A DNA stretch of 64,000 nucleotides from Pseudoselenomonas ruminantium (GCA_015058625.1 SVCA01000004.1:1-64000), one strand, 5' to 3'; shown: positions 31,761-40,508, counted from the first letter of the stretch. Program-made: numbers and translations. The notes: generated by a model not told the origin, from the sequence alone.

Positions 31761-32321
31761 ATGGAAAAGCTAAAGAATTTGTGGGAATTCTTTAAGAAGA
31801 AGCCTCTGTATCTGGCGGGCCTCCTGGTCGTATTGTTGGCAGGTGGTAACTTTGCCATGGTGACGGCGGAAAAATTTCCTCATTTGGCCTGTTCACCCTG
31901 CCATGTGATGGCACCTTATGTAGATGCTTATGATGACAGTGTGCTGTTATCCCATGCCCATGCAAAGGCGAATGTCAACTGCATCGACTGTCATGAAAAT
32001 GGTATTGAGGACAAGGTGAAGGAAACCCTTTGGTATGTGACGGATGATTTCGATGATCCGCCCGCTAAACGTCATTTTGACAATAAGATGTGTACGAAAT
32101 GCCATAGCGATATGGATGCGCTGATAGCTAAGACTGATAAGGGCAATGGTGTCAATCCGCATAATTCCCATCTAGGGGATCTGACCTGCTCGGACTGCCA
32201 TAAGATGCACACGCAGTCCAAGGCGGCCTGCCAGAACTGTCATGATTTTGAGTTCCTGCATAACCTGCCGCCACAATGGGAAAAGGTACAGGATCCACAT
32301 ACAGGGGAGGGAACATTATGA
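31761..32321 (+). CDS. Membrane-anchored five-heme cytochrome c (NapC/NrfH-like)
   Basis: A 186-residue cytochrome with one N-terminal membrane helix (PLYLAGLLVVLLAGGN) and five CXXCH motifs: CSPCH, CIDCH, CTKCH, CSDCH and CQNCH. NapC/NrfH quinol dehydrogenases have four, so the fifth is an addition. It would take electrons from menaquinol and pass them to a periplasmic partner. The stop codon overlaps the start of the flavoprotein gene (ATGA, 32318-32321), which identifies that protein as the partner. GAGGGGGAG lies upstream of the start. Confidence 0.9.
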   Translation: MEKLKNLWEFFKKKPLYLAGLLVVLLAGGNFAMVTAEKFPHLACSPCHVMAPYVDAYDDSVLLSHAHAKANVNCIDCHENGIEDKVKETLWYVTDDFDDPPAKRHFDNKMCTKCHSDMDALIAKTDKGNGVNPHNSHLGDLTCSDCHKMHTQSKAACQNCHDFEFLHNLPPQWEKVQDPHTGEGTL

Positions 32322-34003
32322 AAGCAAGTGATTTGAGCCGCCGTAATTTCCTGAAAGGCGGAGCCATGGCTCTGGCAGGAGCAGTAGCGGCACCATTTTT
32401 GGCAGGCTGCGGCAATGGCCGCAAACATGAACTCGATGAAGAGGGCAATTTTAAGCGGGAAGACCCGCAGCCGGATTTCATGAAGGCGCCAGCACCTATT
32501 GCAGATAGTCAGATTGCAAGCACGGAAAAGGCTGATGTCATTATCGTGGGCGCTGGTATGAGCGGCCTCTGTGCGGCCATATCGGCAGCTGAAGAAGGCG
32601 GCAAGGTTATCGTGCTCGAAAAGACCAATACCGTCAATTTCCGCGGTTATGACTATGCTGCCGTCAATTCCCGCGTGCAGCAGCAGGTCGGCAATCATCT
32701 GGACCCTGTGGATGTCACCCGAGAAATCATGCGCTTTGGCGCCTATAAGCCCAACCAGAAAGTGGTGATGCAGTGGGTGAAGCACAGCGGTCATGTCAAT
32801 GACTGGCTGCTCGATATGGCACTGAATAAGGGCTGCAAGGTACAGCATATCTGGACTTACGACGAAATGGTGGCCGAAGGTGCTACACTGCCTACCCGCC
32901 CGTCCATGACTTTTGTATTGGAGCCAACGCAGGAAGCCATCGAAAAAGCCCCTAAAGGCATGATTGGCGGCAAGCCCGTTATCGCCATGGCTTATACATT
33001 GCTGTCCACGGCACAGGATAAGGGGGTAGACCTGCGGTTCAAACTGCCGGCTGTGCAATTAGTCCGTGAGGATGACAACAAGGGCCGGGTGACTGCGGTT
33101 ATTGCAAAGGACAAAGAGGGCAAATACCATAAATTTATTGGCGAGAAAGGGATTATTCTCTGTGCTGGTGATTACGGCCATGACAAGGATATGCTCCATT
33201 ATTACATTCCCAGTGCCGATACGGTAAAAATCAATCTCTATCCCAGCAAGGCCAATACTGGTGACGGCCATAAGATGGGGCTGTGGGTAGGTGCTGCCAT
33301 TGATGAAGGGCCGCATGCTCCCATGTATTTTGACTTTGGCATGGTCAATGCCCCGGGCCTTGCAGATTCGGTTATGCGTCAGCCTTGGCTGTCGCTGAAT
33401 AACTACGGCGAGCGTTTTGCCAATGAGGATGTGCCCTATCCCTTTATTGCCAACGGCGTGCGGCAGGAGCCGGACTACAGCAAGTGGAACATCTGGGATT
33501 CCAAGTGGCCGACAGAGGCACCGGCTATGCATCAAACGGCCTGCAAGTCCCTCAAGAGTGTCTACCATGATCCAAAGCGTCTGCAGAAACTGATTGATGA
33601 TGGCGTGGTCAAATCAGCTGACTCGCTAAGAGAACTGGCCCGTCAGATGAACCTGCCCTATGAAAAGGTCAAGGCAGAGGTGGAGCGTTACAATGAAATG
33701 GCGCGCAAGGGCTTTGATGATGATTTTTACAAGCGCAAGGAGTGCCTGACCACCATTGAAAAGCCGCCCTTCTATGCGGCCCATATATCCATAGCCCTGC
33801 TGGTAACATTAGGCGGCTTGAAGATTAATGAGAACATGCAGGTGCTCGATAAGGAGAAACATGTTATCCCTGGCCTTTATGCTGCGGGGAATAATTCCGG
33901 CAGTTTCTATGCCAATGATTATTGCATGACCATTATGGGCAACAGCCATGGCCGTGCCTACACATTTGGCTATTTGGCAGGCAAACATGTTATGAAAGAA
34001 TAA
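32318..34003 (+). CDS. Tat-exported FAD-dependent reductase (fumarate/urocanate-reductase family)
   Basis: A 561-residue periplasmic flavoprotein. The Tat signal is SRRNFLKGGAMALAG, ending in LAGC (possible lipidation). The FAD loop is VIIVGAGMSGLCAA with VIVLEK, and the C-terminal family segment is YAAGNNSGSFYANDYC then NSHGRAYTFGYLAGK. No FMN-binding domain or heme motif is present, so electrons must come from the five-heme cytochrome encoded just before. Related enzymes reduce fumarate, urocanate, cinnamates or other unsaturated acids in anaerobic respiration. The neighbouring padC/esterase genes favour a hydroxycinnamate-type acceptor; this is inference. Confidence 0.85.
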   Translation: MKASDLSRRNFLKGGAMALAGAVAAPFLAGCGNGRKHELDEEGNFKREDPQPDFMKAPAPIADSQIASTEKADVIIVGAGMSGLCAAISAAEEGGKVIVLEKTNTVNFRGYDYAAVNSRVQQQVGNHLDPVDVTREIMRFGAYKPNQKVVMQWVKHSGHVNDWLLDMALNKGCKVQHIWTYDEMVAEGATLPTRPSMTFVLEPTQEAIEKAPKGMIGGKPVIAMAYTLLSTAQDKGVDLRFKLPAVQLVREDDNKGRVTAVIAKDKEGKYHKFIGEKGIILCAGDYGHDKDMLHYYIPSADTVKINLYPSKANTGDGHKMGLWVGAAIDEGPHAPMYFDFGMVNAPGLADSVMRQPWLSLNNYGERFANEDVPYPFIANGVRQEPDYSKWNIWDSKWPTEAPAMHQTACKSLKSVYHDPKRLQKLIDDGVVKSADSLRELARQMNLPYEKVKAEVERYNEMARKGFDDDFYKRKECLTTIEKPPFYAAHISIALLVTLGGLKINENMQVLDKEKHVIPGLYAAGNNSGSFYANDYCMTIMGNSHGRAYTFGYLAGKHVMKE

Positions 34004-34025
34004 GCAAATATAGAAGATTGTATGG

Positions 34026-34065
34026 AAAATCTCCCAAGGTTGTTTGTGCCTCTGGGAGATTTTTT
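34026..34065 (+). terminator. Terminator after the reductase gene
   Basis: AAAATCTCCCA (34026-34036) pairs with TGGGAGATTTT (34053-34063), an 11-bp perfect stem followed by T. Confidence 0.85.
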
Positions 34066-34079
34066 GCTGAATTTGTCTG

Positions 34080-34109
34080 TCGACAAGAGGTAAACATTAG
34101 CGTTATAAT
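34080..34109 (+). promoter_or_regulatory. Probable promoter of the Fe-S assembly pair
   Basis: TCGACA (34080-34085), 18-nt spacer, TATAAT (34104-34109). Confidence 0.5.
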
Positions 34110-34165
34110 ATAAAAGAAAGCTAAAACATAAATTATGTAAATCGAAAGGGAGAGCACGATATAAC

Positions 34166-34894
34166 ATGTTGGAATTGAAGAACATTTCCTTCCATGTCAC
34201 CGAGGGCAACAGCCAGGTGGATATTATTCAGGACCTGAGCCTAACCGTTGACAACAGGAAATTTGTGGTCATTACGGGGCCAAACGGCAGTGGCAAGTCC
34301 ACCCTGGCGAAAATTATAGCGGGCATTGAGCAGCCCACTTCCGGCCAGATTCTTTTGGACGGCCAGGATATTACCAATAAGAGCATTACGGAGCGGGCAA
34401 AGATGGGCATCAGCTTTGCCTTTCAGCAGCCTGTGCGTTTCCGCGGCCTGCAGGTTATTGACCTGTTGCGGCTGGCAGCCGGGAAAAAGATTTCCCATAT
34501 CAAGGCCTGCGATTATCTCTCCGAGGTAGGGCTTTGCGCGAATGATTATCTCAACCGTGAAGTGAATAGTTCCTTGTCTGGTGGCGAACTCAAGCGTATT
34601 GAGATTGCTACGATTCTGGCCAGAAAGACAAATCTTTCCATCTTTGATGAGCCGGAGGCGGGAATTGACCTTTGGAGTTTCCAGAACCTTATCCGCATCT
34701 TTGAAAAAATGCGGGCAGAAATTGAAGAAAGTTCCATCATCATCATTTCCCATCAGGAGCGCATCCTGCAGATTGCTGATGAAATCATTGTGCTGGCCGA
34801 CGGCCGGGTACAGGAGCATGGCGCCGGCAAAGACATCCTGCCCAAAATCATGGACACGGAAGTCAGCATGCCCATGTGCAGAAAATTTCAGTAA
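34166..34894 (+). CDS. smsC: SufC-like ABC ATPase (SmsC)
   Basis: A 242-residue ABC ATPase of the SufC type: Walker A GPNGSGKST, signature LSGGELKR, Walker B NLSIFDEPEAGIDLWSF, and the SufC-typical ISFAFQQP after the Q-loop. It drives the SufB/D-like scaffold during Fe-S cluster assembly in the cytoplasm. The partner gene follows 12 nt later and no sufS, sufU, sufE or second SufB/D paralogue is beside it. A stand-alone SufC-SufB/D pair is the minimal SUF-like (SMS) system described for archaea and anaerobic bacteria. Confidence 0.85.
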   Translation: MLELKNISFHVTEGNSQVDIIQDLSLTVDNRKFVVITGPNGSGKSTLAKIIAGIEQPTSGQILLDGQDITNKSITERAKMGISFAFQQPVRFRGLQVIDLLRLAAGKKISHIKACDYLSEVGLCANDYLNREVNSSLSGGELKRIEIATILARKTNLSIFDEPEAGIDLWSFQNLIRIFEKMRAEIEESSIIIISHQERILQIADEIIVLADGRVQEHGAGKDILPKIMDTEVSMPMCRKFQ

Positions 34895-34906
34895 GGGGGT
34901 AGCGCT

Positions 34907-35833
34907 ATGTTGAAGATGGACGAGATACAGAAAAGACTGCTGCTGGAGGTGGCTGACCTGCACGATGTCCCCATGGGGGCTTACAATCTGCGCGCTAACG
35001 GCAAGTCCGTGGGCCGTGGCAGCAGTGCCAATATCGAAATCACCTCCAAGGAAGACGGTTCCGGCATTGATATCCGCATCAAGCCCGGCACCAAGAATGA
35101 GAGTGTACACATTCCTGTCGTCATGAGCGAAAGCGGCATGAAGGAAACGGTGTACAACGATTTCTACATCGGCGAAGGAGCTGATGTGGTAATTGTGGCA
35201 GGCTGTGGCATTGATAACTGCGGCACCCAGGATTCGGAACACGACGGCGTTCACCGCTTCTTTGTGGGCGAAAATGCCAAGGTCAAATATGTGGAAAAAC
35301 ATTACGGTTCTGGCGATGGCAAAGGCCAGCGCATTCTGAATCCCGTAACGGAAGTGACCATGGAAGCAGGCAGTTCCATGGAGATGGAAATGGTACAGAT
35401 TAAGGGCGTGGATTCCACCAGCCGTACCACCAAGGCCAAGCTCAAGGCCGATGCCAGCCTGATAGTGCGCGAACGCCTGATGACGCACGGTACGCAGTAT
35501 GCCTACAGCGAATATGAAGTGACGCTGGATGGCGAAAATGCCAGCGCTGATGTGGTGTCCCGCGGCGTAGCCAAGGACAAATCCTATCAGAAGCTGGATT
35601 TGCGCATCGTGGGCAACGCAGCCTGCCATGGCCATACGGAGTGTGACTCCATCATCATGGACGAGGGCAGAATTCTGGCTGTGCCGTCTCTGGAAGCCAA
35701 TAATGTGGATGCCATGCTGGTGCATGAAGCAGCTATCGGCAAGATTGCGGGGGACCAGCTCATCAAGCTGATGACTTTGGGCCTGACGGAAAAAGAAGCC
35801 GAAGAACAAATTGTCAACGGCTTCTTAAAGTGA
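34907..35833 (+). CDS. smsB: SufB/SufD-like scaffold protein (SmsB)
   Basis: A 308-residue SufB/SufD-family beta-helix protein, shorter than SufB (about 470-490) and SufD (about 420) because the N-terminal region is reduced. The conserved C-terminal parts are present: NAACHGHTECDSIIMDEGR, VPSLEANNVDAMLVHEA and GLTEKEAEEQI. A Cys (NAACHGHTE) lies at the position used for cluster building in SufB. It forms the two-gene SMS unit with the upstream ATPase, separated by 12 nt with AAGGGGG as ribosome site. Confidence 0.85.
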   Translation: MLKMDEIQKRLLLEVADLHDVPMGAYNLRANGKSVGRGSSANIEITSKEDGSGIDIRIKPGTKNESVHIPVVMSESGMKETVYNDFYIGEGADVVIVAGCGIDNCGTQDSEHDGVHRFFVGENAKVKYVEKHYGSGDGKGQRILNPVTEVTMEAGSSMEMEMVQIKGVDSTSRTTKAKLKADASLIVRERLMTHGTQYAYSEYEVTLDGENASADVVSRGVAKDKSYQKLDLRIVGNAACHGHTECDSIIMDEGRILAVPSLEANNVDAMLVHEAAIGKIAGDQLIKLMTLGLTEKEAEEQIVNGFLK

Positions 35834-35847
35834 TATTCTTCTATAGA

Positions 35848-35878
35848 ACTCCTTCAGCTTTGGCTGGGGGAGTTTTTT
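35848..35878 (+). terminator. Terminator of the Fe-S assembly pair
   Basis: AACTCC-TCAGC pairs with GCTG-GGGAGTT around a short loop, followed by TTTTTT. Confidence 0.8.
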
Positions 35879-35883
35879 GCAGT

Positions 35884-36084
35884 TCAGCATTCTTTTGCCA
35901 GACGGCGTTTGGCTTTATAACTTTCGATTCGCATGAGGAATCGCTTTTGGAGCGCCTGAAACTTTTCCGGTGAGATAACGATATTGCGTTTACGTGCTCC
36001 CGCCATCTGGTCGATTTCCGCATCTTCCAATTCAAAGAGATCTGCATCCTGCAACAATAATAATTCATCTGCCTGGAGTATCAT
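35884..36084 (-). CDS. Small hypothetical protein
   Basis: A 66-residue protein with an acidic N-terminal half (MILQADELLLLQDADLFE) and a strongly basic C-terminal half (KRRLAKEC ending). GGGAGGAAAT 8 nt upstream favours the start at 36084 over the longer frame. No family recognised. It lies in the same direction as the acyltransferase gene, about 100 nt downstream of it. The helical, charge-segregated sequence suggests a small binding or regulatory protein; nothing more can be said. Confidence 0.5.
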   Translation of the reverse strand: MILQADELLLLQDADLFELEDAEIDQMAGARKRNIVISPEKFQALQKRFLMRIESYKAKRRLAKEC

Positions 36085-36187
36085 AAGTATTTCCTCCCTA
36101 CTTCGACATTTTGCTTGTAATGTTGTTCCTTCTATATCTATATACGATTGGCAGATAAATGTATTACAGGTTCTCCCAAAGGAAATT

Positions 36188-37333
36188 TTATTTTTTCGGA
36201 TAAACACCGATGGTGAGTTTATTGAGGATGGGAATGGCTTCGCCGATTTTCCGGCAGATAACAGCGGCCAGAATGGAGAGTATCAGCGTTGCCCAGTAGA
36301 AGGCAATAATCACAGGTGCTGTCATAATTTTGCCGTGGTTCTGCAGCCACAGGCCGATGTAGGTGATGAACAGGGGGTGGACCAGATAGGCGAAGTAGGA
36401 ATGTTTGCCTAAGATATGGAGCAGATTGTTTAGGGCTTTGGGATAGCTCTGATAGGTGAAGATGGCAAAGAAGAACAGGCTGGCGGCCATGGTGTAGAGA
36501 ATCCCCCAGGGGCAGAGCTGATGCGCCGTGTTGATGGCCTCCAGTGCCGTGTAGCCGTCAAAGTAAATCTTCTCGTAGTAATAGGTCATAAGGCCGCCCA
36601 AGGTGAAGAAGAAAAAGCAGCAGAGTCCATGGAGATGTTTTTTCATAAAGTCCATGAACTTATCGCTGTGAACGGAAAGCCAGCCCCCCAACAGGAAGAT
36701 GAAGAAGTAATGGAGCACCCAATAATTGAGGCGGTACATCAAAAAAGGTTTCAGAATGCTGTTATCGGGCAGGCCGTAAACGTAGAGGTTGAAGGCTGTG
36801 TCGAAGCTCGACCAGTAGTCAAAGGCAATCTGCAAAATCAGCAAGATGCCCAGACGGTAAAGGGTCAGGCGGCGTACTATGGCAATCCAAAGGGGCATCA
36901 AGAGATAGAACCACAAGAGAATGACCATGAAGTAGAGCTGATACTTGGCATTGCCGAAGAACAGGATGGATAACAGGTGCAGCGGGTCCGGAAAGCCTAC
37001 GCCGTAGAGCAGACCGTCGTGCAGGAGATAGAGCAGAGACCAGGCCAGATACGGAATCAGCACGGTCTTGAGGCGGCGCTTGGCAAAGCTTCGGAAGTCA
37101 AAGGGGGCGTTGATGTTCAGATTGTAGAACAGGCCAAAGGCGGAGATAAAGAAGAAGATGGGCACGCTGAACCGGGTAAAGGTTTCCAGGAGTGCCACCA
37201 GATGAATGTTGGCAGCCGGATTCATGATGTACTGCGAACCGATATGGATGCCGATAACCCCCATCATGGAAATGCCGCGGATGTATTCGATGGCGGCAAG
37301 TCTTGGCTTGCGGGACAAAGTTGCTGTTTGCAT
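36188..37333 (-). CDS. Acyltransferase 3 family membrane protein
   Basis: A 381-residue integral membrane protein of the acyltransferase 3 (OafA/WecH-like) family, with about ten helices. The opening IEYIRGISMMGVIGIHIG contains the family R-G and catalytic His positions, followed by SVPIFFFISAFGLF and FGKHSYFAYLVHPLF-like endings (here LGKHSYFAYLVHPLF). Such enzymes O- or N-acylate sugars of surface polysaccharides, peptidoglycan or lipids. The ATG at 37333 is preferred, with GAGGTG upstream; a GTG at 37345 is also in frame. Target unknown. Confidence 0.85.
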   Translation of the reverse strand: MQTATLSRKPRLAAIEYIRGISMMGVIGIHIGSQYIMNPAANIHLVALLETFTRFSVPIFFFISAFGLFYNLNINAPFDFRSFAKRRLKTVLIPYLAWSLLYLLHDGLLYGVGFPDPLHLLSILFFGNAKYQLYFMVILLWFYLLMPLWIAIVRRLTLYRLGILLILQIAFDYWSSFDTAFNLYVYGLPDNSILKPFLMYRLNYWVLHYFFIFLLGGWLSVHSDKFMDFMKKHLHGLCCFFFFTLGGLMTYYYEKIYFDGYTALEAINTAHQLCPWGILYTMAASLFFFAIFTYQSYPKALNNLLHILGKHSYFAYLVHPLFITYIGLWLQNHGKIMTAPVIIAFYWATLILSILAAVICRKIGEAIPILNKLTIGVYPKK

Positions 37334-37482
37334 AGAGAAAAACACCTCGATAAAAATAATTACCTAACTATCATAGCAAAAAATAAGGCGCAATGCCACC
37401 AAGGATTCAACAGGAGATTTTGCAGTGGATAGCGAATAGCTAACATAATGGATTTGGTAAGGCGATTTGCGAGGTATAGATA

Positions 37483-39363
37483 ATGGAATATAAAATGGAA
37501 AAATACAGCGTAACGGATTTGCCCTTAAATGAGCAAAATGTGCTCGAACAGCTCTACGGCGGGCAGATGGCGGAGAATCAGGGGTATTCTCCGAATCATA
37601 TTCTCTATGTGCGGGAGCTTACCCCTGCGGAAAAGGGTTTGTTTATGAACTGCACCGCCTTCCAGCCTGTAGGTGTTATGGTGCAGAATCTGTACAAAAT
37701 CCGGGGGAAATTACTGCCGCCGCATTTCAATCGGGCGCTGCATAAGATGGTGGAAGAATGCGATGCCATGCGTATGAACTACTGCTCGGTGGGGAAGCGC
37801 ATTCTGGCCGTAGTCTTTCAGGAGCGGCGTTCCATTGCCTCGGTGGTCTATCGCAGTCTGGAGGGAATGGATGAGGATGAACTCGATGCCACGCTGCGCC
37901 GGATTATGGATGCAGATTTGCGTCAGGGGATTGATGTGCGTTATGGCTGTCTGATGCGTTTTTCTATCTTCCACACGCAGAATGATGAATACGCGGTGCT
38001 GGTAACGGCTGTACAGGCGGTGCTGACGGAGTTCGATGTGCGTGAACTCTTTGCCAGAGCCATGGGGCTGAAATGGGAAGGAAGCGGGCAGAAGGCCGCC
38101 CCTGCGATGGTGCAGATGGATTCGCTTGCGGCACCGGTGCGGGAGTATTGGCAAAAGATGCTGGGAAATTTCCCGCAGAACTGCCGCATTCCCCAGTATG
38201 GCAAAACCGGCGTTTCTGTGCCCAGACATCGGGCCTATCTTGCCCATCTTCCCGCGCCGATTTTGTCGGATTTACGGAGACAGGCCAGGGACAATAAGCG
38301 CATGATGATGTCCATCCTGCATACGGCTTGGGGCATTTTGCTGCTTCACGAAAATAAATGTCAGGATGTGGGCTTCTGCCTGCGTGTGCCGCGCCGCGAA
38401 AAAGGTGCAGATGGACAGAGCCGCATACCGAGTCTGGTGCCTATGCGCCTGCAGTTGGAGAACGACGAGCTCACCGTGCAGGAACTGGTGAATAAGCTGT
38501 TCCAGCAGTTTTTGATTTCCCAGCCCTACGCTGCTTTGGGGCGGTCGGATATCGAAAGCATCGTGGGCAGACAGAAGGGAATTTTTGACCATTTCCTGGA
38601 TTTTTGTGATTTTCTGCACGAGTCCCAATCCTTTGGAAAAGCGCTGGGGGCTGTGGATGGGGAACTTATTCTGCAAAATTTCTGGGATGGGCGGGACAGC
38701 AAATTAAGCATGGCCTTCCGTCAGGAGGAAAACCAGCTGTCCATAAGCCTGCAATATGACGAAGGCTTTTTTAACCAGGAGAAAATCGAAATTCTGGTCA
38801 AGGACTATCTGCAGGTCCTCCAGCAGATGCTGACGGACTGGAATCTGCCCATGAGCGCTTTCCGTGAGCGGCTGGGCAGCCGCCTGCAAAGAGTGGTGGC
38901 GGACACGGCCGCAGAAAAACTGGATAGCCGTGCGGTATTGCAGGATTATTTGTCCCGTATGAGCTTGTTCAAGGAAATGGATCGGGGATTGATTCAGCGC
39001 TTTATGGAACAGGCCCGGCTGGAGGTCTATTTTGAAGGCGACCGGCTGGCGGGGCCGGAACTCGATGGACAACTGGTTTTTCTGGGCGTCGGCCGGGTGG
39101 CCCGCAGCATCGAATTGGGCGATGGCTGGTACTATACGCTGGATATCCAGAAGGAAGGCAGCTGGCTCAATGAAACGGCGATGCTGCCGGACAGAAAGAG
39201 TGAGTTGGCCTTGGAAGTGCTTACGGAGCGGGCTGTGATTCTCACCATACCGCTGAACAAAGCACAGACCATTATGGAAAAGACGCCGCTGATGGCCAGG
39301 AGTATTATTCAGTACGTCATCCGGCAGATGGAAAAATATCAGCGGTTGTGGATTCAATCCTAA
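37483..39363 (+). CDS. Degenerate condensation domain fused to a cyclic-nucleotide-binding-like domain
   Basis: A 626-residue protein with an unusual architecture. Residues about 45-475 follow an NRPS condensation-domain layout (LTPAEKGLF start, VREYWQKML mid-linker, DHFLDFCDF near the DFGW region). The HHxxxDG catalytic motif is replaced by VQAVLTE (177-183), so acyl-transfer activity is unlikely. Residues about 485-625 look like a Crp-type cNMP-binding domain: VLQDYLSRMSLFKEMDRGLI, VYFEGDRLAG, GSWLNETAML, then a helix ending MEKYQRLW. No PCP, adenylation or DNA-binding domain is present. GAGG is 8 nt upstream of the start. Its role is unknown; a signalling or scaffold use of the C fold is possible. 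Confidence 0.65.
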   Translation: MEYKMEKYSVTDLPLNEQNVLEQLYGGQMAENQGYSPNHILYVRELTPAEKGLFMNCTAFQPVGVMVQNLYKIRGKLLPPHFNRALHKMVEECDAMRMNYCSVGKRILAVVFQERRSIASVVYRSLEGMDEDELDATLRRIMDADLRQGIDVRYGCLMRFSIFHTQNDEYAVLVTAVQAVLTEFDVRELFARAMGLKWEGSGQKAAPAMVQMDSLAAPVREYWQKMLGNFPQNCRIPQYGKTGVSVPRHRAYLAHLPAPILSDLRRQARDNKRMMMSILHTAWGILLLHENKCQDVGFCLRVPRREKGADGQSRIPSLVPMRLQLENDELTVQELVNKLFQQFLISQPYAALGRSDIESIVGRQKGIFDHFLDFCDFLHESQSFGKALGAVDGELILQNFWDGRDSKLSMAFRQEENQLSISLQYDEGFFNQEKIEILVKDYLQVLQQMLTDWNLPMSAFRERLGSRLQRVVADTAAEKLDSRAVLQDYLSRMSLFKEMDRGLIQRFMEQARLEVYFEGDRLAGPELDGQLVFLGVGRVARSIELGDGWYYTLDIQKEGSWLNETAMLPDRKSELALEVLTERAVILTIPLNKAQTIMEKTPLMARSIIQYVIRQMEKYQRLWIQS

Positions 39364-39406
39364 TCCTGTATAATTATTCCGTAAATCTTTTTTGCGGAGG
39401 TGCAGC

Positions 39407-39886
39407 ATGCAAAAGCGAAGAATTGTCATTGGTGGCATCCTTTGCCTGGCTCTTATAGTAGGCGGGGCGGCTCTTTGGTGGCCGTCCCGGGAAGCTCCCG
39501 CCAGCCAGCAGATAACGGAAACCACCGTGGCCACCAGAAACGAAGATGTATCCCCCATCAATAAGATTCCGCAGACTGGGACGGAGCAGCCTAAGGAAAA
39601 GCCTCCGGTAAAACAGCCCATCAAGGATGTCTTTGCCTATAGCTTTGAAGGCGAGAAGGTTTTTATCGTGTCCGGTTCGGTGACGGCGGACAAAGAGAAG
39701 CATGAGTGGCAGGCTAAGATAAAGAGCATCAACAAGAAGGGGGAGGCCCAGGCCATCCAGCAGGTGTTCTTCAAGCAGGAAGGCAAGCAGATTCTCACCA
39801 GCAACGGCAATGGCAAATGGCGTCCCATCGACGAGATGGATAAGTCTCTGTTCAACAAAGTCGTGGATATTTCCGGCACCTTTTGA
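39407..39886 (+). CDS. Membrane-anchored hypothetical protein
   Basis: A 159-residue protein with an N-terminal hydrophobic segment (IVIGGILCLALIVGGAALWW), a proline/lysine-rich linker (TGTEQPKEKPPVKQPIKD) and a C-terminal beta-rich domain (YSFEGEKVFIVSGSVTADK). GGAGGTG at 39395-39401 supports the start. It is most likely anchored in the inner membrane with its domain in the periplasm. No family recognised. It follows the condensation-cNMP fusion by 43 nt and could be co-transcribed with it, although a TATAAT near 39368 may give it its own promoter. Confidence 0.6.
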   Translation: MQKRRIVIGGILCLALIVGGAALWWPSREAPASQQITETTVATRNEDVSPINKIPQTGTEQPKEKPPVKQPIKDVFAYSFEGEKVFIVSGSVTADKEKHEWQAKIKSINKKGEAQAIQQVFFKQEGKQILTSNGNGKWRPIDEMDKSLFNKVVDISGTF

Positions 39887-39926
39887 TAAATTGTTAAAGT
39901 TTTTTTGAAAAATTGTATTTTAGGTG

Positions 39927-39955
39927 TTGACAAGGCCTGCCCTTATCCGTATAAT
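39927..39955 (+). promoter_or_regulatory. Promoter of the tRNA cluster
   Basis: TTGACA (39927-39932), 17-nt spacer, TATAAT (39950-39955), both consensus, 40 nt before the first tRNA. Confidence 0.85.
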
Positions 39956-39994
39956 AATACATGTCGCTGAAACACAGCGGTAAAGATTAAAGAC

Positions 39995-40071
39995 GGCCCG
40001 GTAGTTTAGTTGGTTAGAATGCCGCCCTGTCACGGCGGAGGTCAGGGGTTCAAGTCCCCTTCGGGTCGCCA
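39995..40071 (+). tRNA. tRNA-Asp (GTC)
   Basis: A 77-nt tRNA with acceptor GGCCCGG paired to the 3' strand, T-loop GGTTCAAGTCC and encoded CCA. The anticodon loop CTGTCAC gives GTC, aspartate. Confidence 0.95.
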
Positions 40072-40074
40072 CTT

Positions 40075-40150
40075 GCGGAAATAGCTCAGTTGGTAGAGCA
40101 TCACCTTGCCAAGGTGGGGGTCGCGAGTTCGAGTCTCGTTTTCCGCTCCA
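40075..40150 (+). tRNA. tRNA-Gly (GCC), copy 1
   Basis: A 76-nt tRNA: acceptor GCGGAAA with TTTCCGC, D-loop AGCTCAGTTGGTAGAGC, anticodon loop TTGCCAA (GCC), encoded CCA. Only 3 nt separate it from tRNA-Asp. Confidence 0.95.
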
Positions 40151-40156
40151 TATTAT

Positions 40157-40230
<74 letters not shown>

Positions 40231-40240
40231 ATTTCATAAT

Positions 40241-40316
40241 GCGGAAATAGCTCAGTTGGTAGAGCATCACCTTGCCAAGGTGGGGGTCGCGAGTTCGAGT
40301 CTCGTTTTCCGCTCCA
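40241..40316 (+). tRNA. tRNA-Gly (GCC), copy 2
   Basis: Identical over all 76 nt to the copy at 40075-40150. Confidence 0.95.
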
Positions 40317-40322
40317 TATTAT

Positions 40323-40396
<74 letters not shown>

Positions 40397-40407
40397 AAGA
40401 TGAAAGC

Positions 40408-40441
40408 AAGCCTTCTCCTGTTTGACGGGAGGAGGCTTTTC
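40408..40441 (+). terminator. Terminator of the tRNA cluster
   Basis: AAGCCTTCTCC pairs with GGAGGAGGCTT (11 bp, one G-T), followed by TT. Confidence 0.8.
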
Positions 40442-40508
40442 TGTATTGAAGTTACGGCATAAATATTGTAGAATATAGAGTATGTGATTTGCGGGGAGGC
40501 TGTAATCA

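Noticed and set aside
34241..35809. A 522-codon open frame on the minus strand
   Set aside because: It lies opposite the SufC/SufB-type genes, is His/Ala/Gly-rich without recognisable domains and has no ribosome site; it is an antisense shadow of well-conserved genes.
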